From: Gammaproteobacteria bacterium
Lineage (GTDB): Bacteria; Pseudomonadota; Gammaproteobacteria; Burkholderiales; Rhodocyclaceae
Length of the DNA stretch: 64,000 nt
NCBI GenBank assembly: GCA_029289235.1
Contig: JARFTZ010000046.1
Location: forward strand, 124,001 to 188,000
Direction of reading: 5' to 3'
This document shows, piece by piece, positions 47,859-57,384 of this stretch (within the stretch, counting starts at the first letter, position 1; each line of letters opens with the position of its first letter). The position numbers and the translations under genes were made by a program. The notes beneath the pieces were generated by a model. That model was not told the origin of the DNA and did not search any database. It was given only the letters and a program-made list of their open reading frames with translations.

Positions 47859-49646
47859 TCAATACGCCTGGTCCCAGCGCCGGGAGAGGCGCAAGGCACA
47901 GTTGATCAGGCCGACCATGCTGTAGGTCTGCACGAAGTTACCCCACAGTTCGCCCGTTCGGCTGCAGTAGTCCTCGGCCAGCAGCCCGAGCGGGTTGCAG
48001 CGGCTGAGCAACGTCTCGAAGATCTGGCGTGCCTCGTCCTTGCGCCCTAAACCCTGCAAGGCGTAGACGTACCAGAATGTGCAAACAAGAAAAGCGTTGT
48101 CGGGCGTACCGAAATCGTCCTGCTCGACGTAGCGGTAGATGAAATCGCCGTGCTTGAGTTCGGCTTCGATGGCGGCGACGGTCGAAACAAAACGCGGGTC
48201 GCACGCGGAGAGAAAGCCGAACTCGTGCAACAGCAACATGCTGGCATCCAGCGCGTCGTCGCCCCAGGCGGCGACGAAGGCCTGCTTCTTCTCGTTCCAG
48301 GCCTCCTTGCAAATGATGCGGTGCATCCGGTTGGCTTCCTCCCGCCAGTAGGTCTCGCGTTCCGTCAGATTCAGCTGCCGGGCGATACGCGAAAGGCGAT
48401 CGCAGGCGGCCCAGCAAGTCACGCTCGAATAGGTGTGCACGCGGGTGCGGCCGCGCAGTTCCCAGATACCGGCATCCGGCTGGTCGAAATTCGCCTGCGC
48501 CTTGATCCCTAACGGTTCAAGGCGGCGAAAGAGGTCTGCATCGCCGCGACGGAACAGGCGATGGTCGAAGAACATGTGGGTCGCCGAGAGAATTGCCGAA
48601 CCATAGACGTCGTGCTGGATCTGTTCATAGGCCAGGTTGCCGACGCGCACCGGCCCCATCCCGCGGTAGCCGGCCAGCGCCGGGGCGACGGCTTCATGCA
48701 GGTGCTCTTCGCCGCTGATGCCATACACCGGCTGCAACACGCCGTGCTCCTCGCCTGCGGCCACGTTGAGGATGTAGCCGAGATACTTCTCCATGGTGCT
48801 GGTCGCGCCCAGCCGGTTGAGCGCGTTGACCACGAAATAGCCGTCGCGCAGCCAGCAATAGCGGTAATCCCAGTTCCGCCCTGAGTCGGCATGCTCCGGG
48901 ATCGAGGTCGTCATCGCCGCGACGATCGCGCCGGTATCCTCGCAGGCGTTCAGCTGCAGGGTGATCGCCGCGCGGATCACTTCATCCTGCCATTCGACCG
49001 GCACGAACAGGCTGCGCACCCAGCCGTGCCAGTAGCCGCGGGTTTCTTCGAGGAAACGCCGTCCGACCATTTCGACGGATTCGTGCAGGGTTTCATCGCC
49101 GCCGAGCACGAAGGTCAACGTGTCATCGACGAACACCGGCCGGCGCTCCATGATCGCGCTGATCGACGCATCGGTCGTCAGGCGCAAGGTCGGCTCCGGC
49201 CCGACGTAACGGATGTGGTGGCTGCCGAAGGTCAGTTCGGGCGCCCGTTCGCCGTAACTCGCCAGCGGCTGCAGGTTGATCGTCGCCCGCGGCGTCCCGG
49301 CGACGCGGCGCACCCGCCGGACCAGCATCATCGGGTGGAACATCCGCCCGAACAGGTGGAAGCGCGGCGCAAAATCGGTCACTTCGACGCAGCCGCCCTG
49401 ACTGTCGTGGAGGGTCGTTACGAGGATGGCGGTATTGGTTTCGTAGTGCTGCTCGGCGTGGGAGAAATCCACGAGCTCGATGCCGAAGGCGCCCCGGCCG
49501 GCCGCGTGACCTTCCGGCTGCAGCAGGTGGCAGAAGACCGGATCGCCGTCGAAACGCGGAAAACAACTCCAGACGATCCGCCCGTGCTCGTCGACCAGTG
49601 CGCTGATCGCCCCATTGCCGATCAACCCCAGATTCAGGTTGGCCAT
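47859..49646 (-). CDS. Glycoside hydrolase family 15 protein (glucoamylase/trehalase-like)
   Basis: 595 aa from the ATG at 49646 (MANLNLGLIGN), preceded by AAAGGAGCGGGCA. N-terminal beta-sandwich (about 1-220) and an (alpha/alpha)6 barrel with GH15 landmarks: SGRNWDYRYCWLRDGYF near 255-271 (acidic substrate-binding residues), and late GLLAEDYCSRTGELWGNFVQTYSMVGLI (about 555-580) with the catalytic-type Glu. No signal peptide, so cytoplasmic. Members act on alpha-1,4 glucans or trehalose. It is divergent from otsAB, so trehalose breakdown or glucan turnover opposite trehalose synthesis is plausible; the substrate cannot be fixed from sequence. Confidence 0.9.
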   Translation of the reverse strand: MANLNLGLIGNGAISALVDEHGRIVWSCFPRFDGDPVFCHLLQPEGHAAGRGAFGIELVDFSHAEQHYETNTAILVTTLHDSQGGCVEVTDFAPRFHLFGRMFHPMMLVRRVRRVAGTPRATINLQPLASYGERAPELTFGSHHIRYVGPEPTLRLTTDASISAIMERRPVFVDDTLTFVLGGDETLHESVEMVGRRFLEETRGYWHGWVRSLFVPVEWQDEVIRAAITLQLNACEDTGAIVAAMTTSIPEHADSGRNWDYRYCWLRDGYFVVNALNRLGATSTMEKYLGYILNVAAGEEHGVLQPVYGISGEEHLHEAVAPALAGYRGMGPVRVGNLAYEQIQHDVYGSAILSATHMFFDHRLFRRGDADLFRRLEPLGIKAQANFDQPDAGIWELRGRTRVHTYSSVTCWAACDRLSRIARQLNLTERETYWREEANRMHRIICKEAWNEKKQAFVAAWGDDALDASMLLLHEFGFLSACDPRFVSTVAAIEAELKHGDFIYRYVEQDDFGTPDNAFLVCTFWYVYALQGLGRKDEARQIFETLLSRCNPLGLLAEDYCSRTGELWGNFVQTYSMVGLINCALRLSRRWDQAY

Positions 49647-49703
49647 TGCCCGCTCCTTTCGTGTAGACATTTGCATCGATCAGCCCGCATTCTTGCACAG
49701 CGG

Positions 49704-49732
49704 GTGACAAAATGGATTTGCACAAATATAAT
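49704..49732 (+). promoter_or_regulatory. Sigma-70 promoter of the otsA operon
   Basis: GTGACA (49704-49709), 17-bp spacer, perfect TATAAT (49727-49732). Start expected near 49739, leaving a leader of about 220 nt before the chosen otsA start. Short open frames in the leader lack ribosome-binding sites. Confidence 0.78.
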
Positions 49733-49959
49733 CGACGCCGGATTTTCTGGATTTTCAACGGCAGCCGGACCGCGTTTCTCGAAACTGCGGCTCCTTCAGC
49801 ACTCAGCAGCACCCCGCACACAACGAACGATCCGAACCGGATCAATGAACTTGCGGGACCGGCGCTGTCCGGATTGACGGCTTCACCCACTGAGCCATGA
49901 ACCTCGCCCCGAGGTTAACGCTGCCCCTGCTCTGCCATGTTCGCAACGGAGATACCGCC

Positions 49960-52197
49960 ATGAACGCTTTTCGCCTGCAGTTCCGTTTCATTGCACCACT
50001 GTTTCTGGTCATCGCCCTCACGGCCTACCTGACTGTGCCGCTGGTCGACCAGTTCTCGCTGCGCTGGACGGTCCGCGACCTGAACAGCCGGGCGGAACTG
50101 GTCGCCAACACGATCAGCGAAAACGTCATCGACAGCATCATCAGTTTCGACCACGTCCGTCTCGAAGCGCTGTTCAATCGCCTGATCGCCAACGAACGCA
50201 TGCTGGGTGTCGGCTTGTGCGATCACGAAGGCAACCTGCGCGAGAGGACGAGCGGCTTCCCGGACGACATCACCTGCCCCATCGCCGACCAGGTCGTGGC
50301 GCAAAGTTCGCCGACGCTGAAACTCCCCCGCGGTTCGGTGCATATCGCCGTCGAACCGCTCTCCCGCCCGCCCCTGAACCTCGGCGAACTCGTGCTCGTG
50401 CATGACCTGAGCTTTGCGGAAAAACGCGGCGAAGATACCCGCCGCTACCTGATCCTGTTCTTCGTGATCCTCGGCGCGGTGATCGCCCTGATCACCGTGA
50501 TCACCGCCCATCTCAGCCTGCGCGGCTGGGTTACCGGCGTACGCGAACTCCTGCGCGGCGGCAATCCACTCAAGGCGTTTGAAAACCCGACGTCGGAACT
50601 GCAACCACTCGCCCACGAATTGCGCGCGCTGCTGCGCGAAATGGAAGACGAACGCCGCGCCCGTGAAAACCCGCCGGATCTGTGGACGCCGGACAAGCTG
50701 CGCGATCTGCTGCACGCCGACCTGCGCGGCGACGAGGTCCTGGTCGTCTCCAACCGCGAACCGTACATCCACGAGAAGACCCCGGACGGTATCGTCGTCA
50801 AACGCCCGGCCAGCGGGCTGGTCACGGCCGTCGAACCGGTCATGCGCGCCTGTTCCGGCACCTGGATCGCCCACGGCAGCGGCTCGGGCGACAAGGAATC
50901 CGTCGACGAGCACGACATCGTCCGCGTCCCGCCCGAACGCCCCGCCTACTCGCTCAAGCGAGTCTGGCTGACCCGCGAGGAGGAGGAAGGTTATTACTTC
51001 GGTTTCGCCAACGAAGGGCTCTGGCCGCTCTGCCACATCGCACACGTGCGTCCGGTGTTCCGCGTTTCCGACTGGGAGTACTACAAGGCCGTCAACCAGC
51101 GTTTCGCCGACAAGGTCGTCGCTTCCGCCCGCACCGACGATCCGGTGATCCTCGTCCAGGACTACCACTTCGCCCTGCTGCCGCAGCTGATCCGCGAGCG
51201 CCTGCCGCGCGCGACGATCATCACCTTCTGGCACATCCCCTGGCCGAACCCGGAATCGTTCGGCATCTGCCCGTGGCGCAAGGAAATCCTGCGCGGCATG
51301 CTCGGCAGCAGCATCCTCGGCTTCCACACGCGCTACCACTGCAAGAACTTCATCGAGACCGTCGACCGCTTCCTGGAAACCCGCATCGAGCACGAGCACT
51401 CGGTCATCACCCTCGACGGACAGGAAACGCTGGTCAAGAGCTATCCGATCTCGATCAACTGGCCGGAGCCGGCGGAAGAAGCCGCCTGGCCATCGATCGC
51501 GGCGTGCCGCAAGGAGTTGCGCGCGCGCTTCGACCTCCCCGAGGACCGGATGATCGCCATCGGTGTTGACCGTTTCGACTACACCAAGGGCATCCTGGAG
51601 CGCGCCAACGCGGTGGAACGCCTGCTGGAAAAACACCCGGAACTGATCGGCAAGTTCACCCTGATCCAGGTCGCCGCACCGTCACGCAGCGAGCTCGACG
51701 AATACCGTTACTTCCAGGAGCGGCTGGCGCGGCGCGAAGCCGAGATCAACGAGCGCTTCGGCGGCCCGGACTACTGGCCGTTCATCCTGCTGGCGCAGCA
51801 CCAGGACAGCGAAACCGTCCACCGCTACTACCGCGGCGCCGACGTCTGCGTCGTCACCAGCCTGCACGACGGGATGAACCTCGTCAGCAAGGAGTTCATC
51901 GCCAGCCGCAACGACGAGCAGGGCGTGCTGATCCTCAGCCAGTTCGCCGGAGCCGCCGGCGAACTCCCGGAGGCCTTGATCGTCAACCCGTACCATGTCG
52001 AGGAAACCGCCGATGCGCTCTACCGCGCGCTGACCATGCCCGAAGCCGAGCAGCGCGACCGGATGCGCACCCTGCGCGCCACGGTGCGCGAACGCAACGT
52101 CTACCGCTGGGCCGGCTTCATGCTGCTCGACGCCGCGCGCATCCGCCGGCGCGAGCGGATCGAGGCCCGCCTGCTGACGCATACGGAGAACCGCTGA
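49960..52197 (+). CDS. otsA: Trehalose-6-phosphate synthase with N-terminal membrane sensor region
   Basis: 745 aa from the ATG at 49960 (GGAG about 11 nt upstream); E. coli OtsA has 474 aa. The extra N-terminus has TM1 (about 9-29), a periplasmic region of about 130 residues, TM2 (about 163-185) and a HAMP-like linker (about 186-235). The GT20 domain fills about 258-735 with [57 protein letters not shown] and [13 protein letters not shown], so the active site appears complete. It makes trehalose-6-phosphate from UDP-glucose (or ADP-glucose) and glucose-6-phosphate. The layout resembles a transmembrane receptor and suggests direct control by an extracytoplasmic or membrane signal. otsB starts within its stop codon (TGATG). 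Confidence 0.93.
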   Translation: MNAFRLQFRFIAPLFLVIALTAYLTVPLVDQFSLRWTVRDLNSRAELVANTISENVIDSIISFDHVRLEALFNRLIANERMLGVGLCDHEGNLRERTSGFPDDITCPIADQVVAQSSPTLKLPRGSVHIAVEPLSRPPLNLGELVLVHDLSFAEKRGEDTRRYLILFFVILGAVIALITVITAHLSLRGWVTGVRELLRGGNPLKAFENPTSELQPLAHELRALLREMEDERRARENPPDLWTPDKLRDLLHADLRGDEVLVVSNREPYIHEKTPDGIVVKRPASGLVTAVEPVMRACSGTWIAHGSGSGDKESVDEHDIVRVPPERPAYSLKRVWLTREEEEGYYFGFANEGLWPLCHIAHVRPVFRVSDWEYYKAVNQRFADKVVASARTDDPVILVQDYHFALLPQLIRERLPRATIITFWHIPWPNPESFGICPWRKEILRGMLGSSILGFHTRYHCKNFIETVDRFLETRIEHEHSVITLDGQETLVKSYPISINWPEPAEEAAWPSIAACRKELRARFDLPEDRMIAIGVDRFDYTKGILERANAVERLLEKHPELIGKFTLIQVAAPSRSELDEYRYFQERLARREAEINERFGGPDYWPFILLAQHQDSETVHRYYRGADVCVVTSLHDGMNLVSKEFIASRNDEQGVLILSQFAGAAGELPEALIVNPYHVEETADALYRALTMPEAEQRDRMRTLRATVRERNVYRWAGFMLLDAARIRRRERIEARLLTHTENR

Positions 52198-52967
52198 TGC
52201 GCTACATCTTTTCTCCTTACGGCGAGGCCGCGATGGCCCGCTTCATCCGCAAGGACACCCTGCTGGCCTTCGATTTCGACGGCACGCTCGCCCCTATCGT
52301 GCCTTTGCCCGACGCCGCGCGCACGCCGACGGCGATCTGCCTGGCCATGCGACGCTTGTGCGAAATCGCCAACGTCGCGGTCATCACCGGCCGCTCGGTC
52401 GCCGACATCCGCGAGCGGCTCGATTTCACGCCAAAGTACATCGTCGGCAACCACGGTGCCGAGGGACTGCCCGGATCTGCAGGCACGGACGAACCGCGCC
52501 CCGACGTCGAAGCCTGGACACGCCAGGTCGACACCGCCCGCGACCGTCTGCCGCCGGGCATCTTCCTTGAGGACAAGGGCCATTCGCTGTCGCTGCACTA
52601 TCGCACCGCCTCCAACCGTGAAGCGGCGAAACAGGCTATCGATGCGCTGGTGCAGACGCTCTCGCCAAGGCCGCGGGTAATCGGCGGCAAATGCGTGGTG
52701 AATCTGCTCCCGGCCAACGCTTCCGACAAGTTCGATGCGCTGCTCGCCCTGCAACGTCATGACGGCGCCAGAAACGCCTTGTTCATCGGCGACGACGAAA
52801 CCGACGAGAGCGTTTTCCGCCGCGCACTGCCCGACTGGCTGACCATCCGCGTCGGCCACGACGCCCCGTCGGCTGCGGCCTATTGTCTGAATTCGCAAAA
52901 CGAAATGGCTTCACTGATCCAGCGGATCGACAGCATGATCCGCGCCCAACGCAAGGAGACCGCATGA
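52197..52967 (+). CDS. otsB: Trehalose-6-phosphate phosphatase
   Basis: 256 aa HAD-superfamily phosphatase. Nucleophile motif DFDGTLAP at about 25-32, motif II ITGRS near 60, and the motif III/IV region GDDETDESVF near 198-207. It dephosphorylates trehalose-6-phosphate to trehalose. The ATG overlaps the otsA stop by 1 nt, and its own stop overlaps the mscS start (ATGA). An internal start at the second Met (MARFIRKDTLLAFDFDG) is possible, since the first 12 residues are not family-like. Confidence 0.94.
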   Translation: MRYIFSPYGEAAMARFIRKDTLLAFDFDGTLAPIVPLPDAARTPTAICLAMRRLCEIANVAVITGRSVADIRERLDFTPKYIVGNHGAEGLPGSAGTDEPRPDVEAWTRQVDTARDRLPPGIFLEDKGHSLSLHYRTASNREAAKQAIDALVQTLSPRPRVIGGKCVVNLLPANASDKFDALLALQRHDGARNALFIGDDETDESVFRRALPDWLTIRVGHDAPSAAAYCLNSQNEMASLIQRIDSMIRAQRKETA

Positions 52968-54025
52968 TGAAATACCTGCAGCGCTTCATCGAGCAGAACA
53001 GTACCGAACAATTATTGACGGCTCTCGCGCTGGCCGTCGGCGCATTCATCATCCTTTACCTGGCCAGGGCGCTGCTGACCCGCAAGCTCGCCCAATGGGC
53101 GCAGCGCAGCAGCACACAGTGGGACGACCTGCTCGCCGATGTCATCGGTGCCACGCACAACCTGATGCTGGCCGGTATCTCCCTGCTGATCGGCCTGCAC
53201 AACCTCACCCTGCCGACCAAGCTAGAGCAGATCATTTCCCACGGCTTCACGCTGATCCTCATCTCCCAGGTCGGCTTCTGGGGACACCGCGCGATCCGCG
53301 GCTGGCGCACGCTGCAGATACGCCGTTCGCAGGAGTCGGAAAACGGCGCCGCGGCGATGAACTACGGGGTGATCGCCTTCCTTGGCGAAATGGCGCTGTG
53401 GATCGTCCTGGTCCTGATGATCCTCGACAACCTCGGCGTCAACATCACCACGCTGGTCGCCAGCCTGGGGATCGGCGGTATCGCGGTGGCCCTGGCGGTA
53501 CAGAACATCCTCGGCGACCTGTTCGCCTCGCTCTCGATCGCCCTAGACAAACCCTTCGTCGCCGGTGACTTCATCATCATCGATACGGCGATGGGCACCG
53601 TAAAACAGGTTGGCCTGAAGACCACCCGCATCCAGAGCCTCACCGGCGAAGAACTGATCCTGTCCAACGCCGACCTGCTGAAAAGCCGCATCCGCAACAT
53701 GAAGCGCATGGAGGAACGCCGCATCGTCTTCCAGATCGGCCTGGTCTTCGGCACCTCCCCGGAGAAACTGCGCAAGGCCAACGAAATCATCGCCGATACT
53801 GTCCGCTCGCAGCCGAATGTCCGCCTCGACCGCGCTCATTTCAAGGCCATAGGCGCCAGCAGCCTTGATTTCGAAGTCGTCTATTTCGTACTCTCGCCGG
53901 ACTATGCCCAATACATGGACACCCAGCAGGAGATCAACCTGACCCTGATCGAACGTTTGGCCGCAGAGGGCATCGAGTTCGCCTTCCCGACGCAGACGCT
54001 GCACATCGCCAAAGCGGAAAAATGA
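52964..54025 (+). CDS. MscS-family mechanosensitive channel
   Basis: 353 aa, AAGGAG about 6 nt before the ATG at 52964. Four to five hydrophobic segments (about 15-35, 62-80, 88-108, 130-150, 158-190); the last carries the pore-lining pattern VASLGIGGIAVALAVQNILGDLFASLSI of MscS TM3, followed by the beta domain (FVAGDFIIIDTAMGTVKQVGLKTTRIQSLTGEELILSNADLL) and an alpha/beta C-terminus. Opens under membrane tension on osmotic downshock to release solutes. Cotranslated with otsB, so trehalose synthesis and solute release lie on one transcript. Confidence 0.94.
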   Translation: MMKYLQRFIEQNSTEQLLTALALAVGAFIILYLARALLTRKLAQWAQRSSTQWDDLLADVIGATHNLMLAGISLLIGLHNLTLPTKLEQIISHGFTLILISQVGFWGHRAIRGWRTLQIRRSQESENGAAAMNYGVIAFLGEMALWIVLVLMILDNLGVNITTLVASLGIGGIAVALAVQNILGDLFASLSIALDKPFVAGDFIIIDTAMGTVKQVGLKTTRIQSLTGEELILSNADLLKSRIRNMKRMEERRIVFQIGLVFGTSPEKLRKANEIIADTVRSQPNVRLDRAHFKAIGASSLDFEVVYFVLSPDYAQYMDTQQEINLTLIERLAAEGIEFAFPTQTLHIAKAEK

Positions 54026-54504
54026 GTCACCCACCGCCGGTTGCCTCGCTCGACATGGAAGTGCTGCGGCAGTTCCGGATCATCTTCCGGTCCGTCCGCA
54101 AACACTTCCAGGCGGTCGAAAGCCGCGTCGGACTGCGCGGCTCGCTGCTATGGGCCCTTTCGGCAATCGCCGAGAAACCGGGCATCAGCCTGACCCAGCT
54201 TGCCGGCGCAATGTCGGTCCATCAGTCGACGGCGAGCAATCTCCTCGCCCGGCTGATCGAGCTCGAACTCGTGCGCAAGGAGCGCAACACGCGCGACAAC
54301 CGCATCGCCGGATTGTTCATCACCGACACCGGCCGCTCTCGCCTCGCACAGGCGCCGGGCCCGTTGCGCGGCCTGCTGCCGGATGCCTTGCAGAAACTGC
54401 CGGCGAACACGCTGGCCGAACTGCATGGTGACCTGCAGCTGCTGCTCGAGCAAATGGAAACGCTCGAAACGAAAGGCGAGGGGATTCCTCTCGCCGATCT
54501 GTGA
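54022..54504 (+). CDS. MarR-family transcriptional regulator
   Basis: 160 aa winged-helix protein: dimerisation helices about 12-40, helix-turn-helix about 58-90 (ISLTQLAGAMSVHQSTASNLLARLIELELV), wing RNTRDNRIAGLFIT. The start overlaps the mscS stop (ATGA), making it the fourth coupled gene of otsA-otsB-mscS-marR. Likely an autoregulator of the osmotic operon; no operator could be assigned in the otsA leader. Confidence 0.9.
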   Translation: MSHPPPVASLDMEVLRQFRIIFRSVRKHFQAVESRVGLRGSLLWALSAIAEKPGISLTQLAGAMSVHQSTASNLLARLIELELVRKERNTRDNRIAGLFITDTGRSRLAQAPGPLRGLLPDALQKLPANTLAELHGDLQLLLEQMETLETKGEGIPLADL

Positions 54505-54517
54505 CTTGGCCGACGGA

Positions 54518-55501
54518 TCAGACGTTCACATCCACCACCAACCGACCGCGCACCTTCCCTTCCAGCAACTGGGCCGCCAGCGGAATCGCCTCGGCTAGGC
54601 CGACTTCCTTCGTCATCACCGCCAGCCGGGAAAGATCGAGGTCGGTCGCCAGCCGCCGCCAGGCTTCGATCCGCACCTCGCGCGGGGCCATGACGCTGTC
54701 GATGCCGGCCAGTGTCACGCCACGCAGGATGAACGGCGCGACGGTGGCCGGCAGATCCATCCCCCCGGCCAGGCCGCACGCTGCGACCACGCCGCCGTAC
54801 TTCATCGACGCGCATAGATTCGCCAGCACGTGGCTCCCGACGACATCTACCCCCCCCGCCCAGCGCTCACGGGCCAGCGGCTTGCCCGGCGCGGCGAACG
54901 CGGCGCGCTCCATCACCTCGGCGGCGCCCAGCCCTTTCAGGTACTCCGCTTCTTCCGGCCGGCCGCTGACCGCGACAACCGTGTAGCCCAACTTCGCCAG
55001 CAGCGCGACTGCAACGCTGCCGACGCCGCCCGCGGCGCCGGTCACTACGACCTCACCCTTGGCCGGCGTGACGCCATGCCGTTCGAGCGCCATGACACAA
55101 AGCATGGCGGTGTAGCCCGCCGTGCCGATGGCCATCGCCTGCCGCGGCGACAACGCCGCCGGCAGCGGCACCAGCCACTCGCCCTTGAGCCGTGCCTTCT
55201 GCGCCAGTCCGCCCCAGTGCGTTTCGCCCACGCCCCAGCCGTTGAGAATGACCTTGTCGCCGACTTTCCATTCAGCGGAATCGCTCGCCTCCACCGTGCC
55301 CACGAGATCGATGCCGGGCACCATCGGGAACTTGCGCACGACCGGTCCCTTGCCGGTGATCGCCAACCCGTCCTTGTAGTTCAGGGTCGAATAGTCCACC
55401 GCGACGGTGACATCGCCCTCCGGCAGTTGTGCCGCGTCGATGTCATTCACGGCGGCGCGGTAGCCTGCCTCATCCTTTTCAATAACGATGCCCTTGAACA
55501 T
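54518..55501 (-). CDS. acuI: AcuI/YhdH-type NADPH-dependent acryloyl-CoA reductase
   Basis: 327 aa medium-chain reductase of the YhdH/AcuI group. GroES-like N-terminus ([27 protein letters not shown], about 43-69) and Rossmann domain with [21 protein letters not shown] near 152-172; no structural-zinc Cys cluster. The family reduces acryloyl-CoA to propionyl-CoA and protects against acrylate. Preceded by a palindromic operator identical in core to the one before the TetR-type gene upstream, so it belongs to that regulator's unit. Converges with marR, 13 nt apart. Confidence 0.9.
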   Translation of the reverse strand: MFKGIVIEKDEAGYRAAVNDIDAAQLPEGDVTVAVDYSTLNYKDGLAITGKGPVVRKFPMVPGIDLVGTVEASDSAEWKVGDKVILNGWGVGETHWGGLAQKARLKGEWLVPLPAALSPRQAMAIGTAGYTAMLCVMALERHGVTPAKGEVVVTGAAGGVGSVAVALLAKLGYTVVAVSGRPEEAEYLKGLGAAEVMERAAFAAPGKPLARERWAGGVDVVGSHVLANLCASMKYGGVVAACGLAGGMDLPATVAPFILRGVTLAGIDSVMAPREVRIEAWRRLATDLDLSRLAVMTKEVGLAEAIPLAAQLLEGKVRGRLVVDVNV

Positions 55502-55517
55502 TTGTTTCTCCTGAAAA

Positions 55518-55534
55518 TTAGACCGATCGTCTAA
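55518..55534 (-). promoter_or_regulatory. TetR/AcuR-type operator before acuI
   Basis: TTAGACCGATCGTCTAA: 6-bp arms TTAGAC/GTCTAA around CGATC. It lies 17 nt from the acuI start and repeats, base for base, the core of the operator at 56201-56231. Similar TAGACC...GTCTA palindromes are bound by NemR/AcuR regulators. Confidence 0.82.
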
Positions 55535-55549
55535 AAAAACGCAAAAAAA

Positions 55550-56194
55550 TCAGCGTCTGGCGACGCTTGCAAAAAAACCGTCCGCGAAAATTTCCAGCGG
55601 AGCCACGCTTTTCTCCAACTTGGCACGCATCACCGCGCCTTCCCAGCCAATCCAGAAGAACGCGGCCAAGCGCAGGCAATCGGCATTCTCGGCAATCTCG
55701 CCAACCGCCCTCGCCACCTCGAAGTTCCTCGCCAGACGATCCTGCCAATCAGCAAACACCGCGTTGAGCTGCGCCCGGAAGGTTTCGGGCAGCGTTCCCA
55801 TTTCCTGCCCGAGATTCCCGGCCAGGCAACCGCGCGAAAAATCAAACTTCTGCATGCCGTGTTGCGCGTCGGCGATGAACGCCTGGAGCCGCGCCAGTGG
55901 CGACAGCGCCGCGTTGCCCAGATGCCGTTCCAGCTTGCGCAGGAAATAGACCCGGTAGCGTTCGATCAACTCCGCGCCAAACGCTTCCTTGCTCTTGAAG
56001 TAGTTGTAGAACGACCCCTTCGGCACGCCGACGCGGCGCAGGATCTGATCGATCCCGGTCGCCGAAAAGCCCTGCTCGGTGAGCAGTTCGACGCCGGTGC
56101 GCAAGAGCAATTCGCGCGTTTCCCCGAGATCGGCAGCGTGCTTGCACGGCCGTCCGCGACGGCGAACGGGGAAGGAATCGTGTTCGATATTCAT
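55550..56194 (-). CDS. acuR: TetR-family regulator, AcuR-like
   Basis: 214 aa from the ATG at 56194. N-terminal helix-turn-helix about 16-70 (LLLRTGVELLTEQGFSATGIDQILRRVGVPKGSFYNYFKSKEAFG) and a C-terminal ligand domain with a Cys-containing FSRGCLAGNLGQEMG (about 110-124), the TetR_C_16/AcuR-type feature. Flanking identical operators before itself and before acuI predict autorepression and repression of acuI, relieved by acrylate or a similar electrophile as in Rhodobacter AcuR. A longer start at 56242 would place the operator inside the coding region and is rejected. Confidence 0.87.
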   Translation of the reverse strand: MNIEHDSFPVRRRGRPCKHAADLGETRELLLRTGVELLTEQGFSATGIDQILRRVGVPKGSFYNYFKSKEAFGAELIERYRVYFLRKLERHLGNAALSPLARLQAFIADAQHGMQKFDFSRGCLAGNLGQEMGTLPETFRAQLNAVFADWQDRLARNFEVARAVGEIAENADCLRLAAFFWIGWEGAVMRAKLEKSVAPLEIFADGFFASVARR

Positions 56195-56200
56195 GGCGGC

Positions 56201-56231
56201 GCGAATATTAGACCGATCGTCTAATATTCGC
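56201..56231 (-). promoter_or_regulatory. Extended palindromic operator before the AcuR-like gene
   Basis: 13-bp arms GCGAATATTAGAC / GTCTAATATTCGC around CGATC. It begins 7 nt upstream of the regulator start, contains the exact TTAGACCGATCGTCTAA found ahead of acuI, and extends the symmetry by seven more base pairs on each side. Confidence 0.85.
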
Positions 56232-56257
56232 AACCCAGGCAAGGCATTTTGCGTGGA

Positions 56258-57313
56258 TCAGGCGGATTGACCGCTTGAAGCCAAGTCTGCAACGGACCCT
56301 CGCACGACGAGTTCCGGAGCGAATATGTATTTATCCACTTTCTCTTCGGGATGACTCAGCCGGTGCACAATTCGCGCAACCATCTTCCGCGCCATTTCAC
56401 TCATTGGCGGGCGAACGGAAGTAATGCCCGGCGGGATGAAAGCGGCGATCGGCAGATCGTCCATGCCGACGACCGAAATATCGTCGGGAACACGCAAGCC
56501 GAAGTTCTGAAAGCCCAGAATCAGCCCGGTGGCGAGCATGTCGTTGAGCGCAACGACCCCCGTCGGACGCTCCTTCTTCTCCACGATCTGCTCAGCGATG
56601 ATTCGCCCAAGCTGGAGCATTTCGTCGTCGCCGTAGTTCGTCGTGGCCTTTCCCTCGATGATTTCCGACGCTTCTGCGAGTCCAGCGGCCTTTGTCGCTG
56701 CGAGAAAACCTTCGATCTTGTCCGACCGGCTGACACTTTTGCCCGACGCAGTGGCGAACGCCAGGCGCCGATGGCCTCGCCCAATGAGATGGTTAACCGC
56801 TAGCGTGATGGCCCTGATGTGATCGATGGAGACGTAATCCGCATTCAGCGGACTTCCCGGAAGCGGCCTTTGATCGTGGCACACGGCAACCAGTCCACGC
56901 TTGATCGAATCGCGGAAATGGCTCTGCTGGAGCAGGGGCGAGACGATGATGACGCCCCGAATTCCATGCGACCAGAGATCCAGGAGAAAGGACATTTCCT
57001 TTTCGGGATCACGGTCGGTATTCCCGACCAGGATGCGATACCCGAACTGGCTTTGCGCCGCGATCTCGACTTCGCGCGCCAACAGTCCCCAGGTCGGCGT
57101 CGCCACCGACGGAACCAGCAGGCCGATCAGCGGTGTGTGCCCGGTTTTCAGGAAACGCGCCGCGCGGTTGGGTTGATACCCGAGGTCGGCGATCGCATCC
57201 TGAACACGGCGGAGAATATCCGCATTGACGGTTTGCGTCCGTCCATTAACGACGTTGGAAACCGTACTGACGGAAACGCCCGCCCGCTCTGCGACATCTC
57301 GTAATCGAACCAT
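56258..57313 (-). CDS. LacI-family transcriptional regulator of the TRAP operon
   Basis: 351 aa. N-terminal LacI helix-turn-helix and hinge (3-60, LRDVAERAGVSVSTVSNVVNG ... LGYQPNRAARFLKTG) and a periplasmic-binding-like effector domain (about 62-335). It follows dctP by 71 nt on the same strand as the last gene of dctQ-dctM-PPC-dctP-lacI. Two near-palindromic TGTAACGTTGCA sites with the central CG typical of LacI operators stand ahead of dctQ and are the probable targets. Effector probably the transported sugar acid or related compound; not determinable. Confidence 0.92.
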   Translation of the reverse strand: MVRLRDVAERAGVSVSTVSNVVNGRTQTVNADILRRVQDAIADLGYQPNRAARFLKTGHTPLIGLLVPSVATPTWGLLAREVEIAAQSQFGYRILVGNTDRDPEKEMSFLLDLWSHGIRGVIIVSPLLQQSHFRDSIKRGLVAVCHDQRPLPGSPLNADYVSIDHIRAITLAVNHLIGRGHRRLAFATASGKSVSRSDKIEGFLAATKAAGLAEASEIIEGKATTNYGDDEMLQLGRIIAEQIVEKKERPTGVVALNDMLATGLILGFQNFGLRVPDDISVVGMDDLPIAAFIPPGITSVRPPMSEMARKMVARIVHRLSHPEEKVDKYIFAPELVVRGSVADLASSGQSA

Positions 57314-57384
57314 GGTCTTCTATTGATTTTGAGGGGTGGGCTGAGCAGACATCGCTGCCATCTGCTCAGACCAGGCCGCGGTAC

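Noticed and set aside
49712-49959. Short frames in the otsA leader, and a longer otsA start at 49897
   Set aside because: No ribosome-binding site ahead of them, whereas GGAG precedes the ATG at 49960, which begins directly with the first transmembrane helix.
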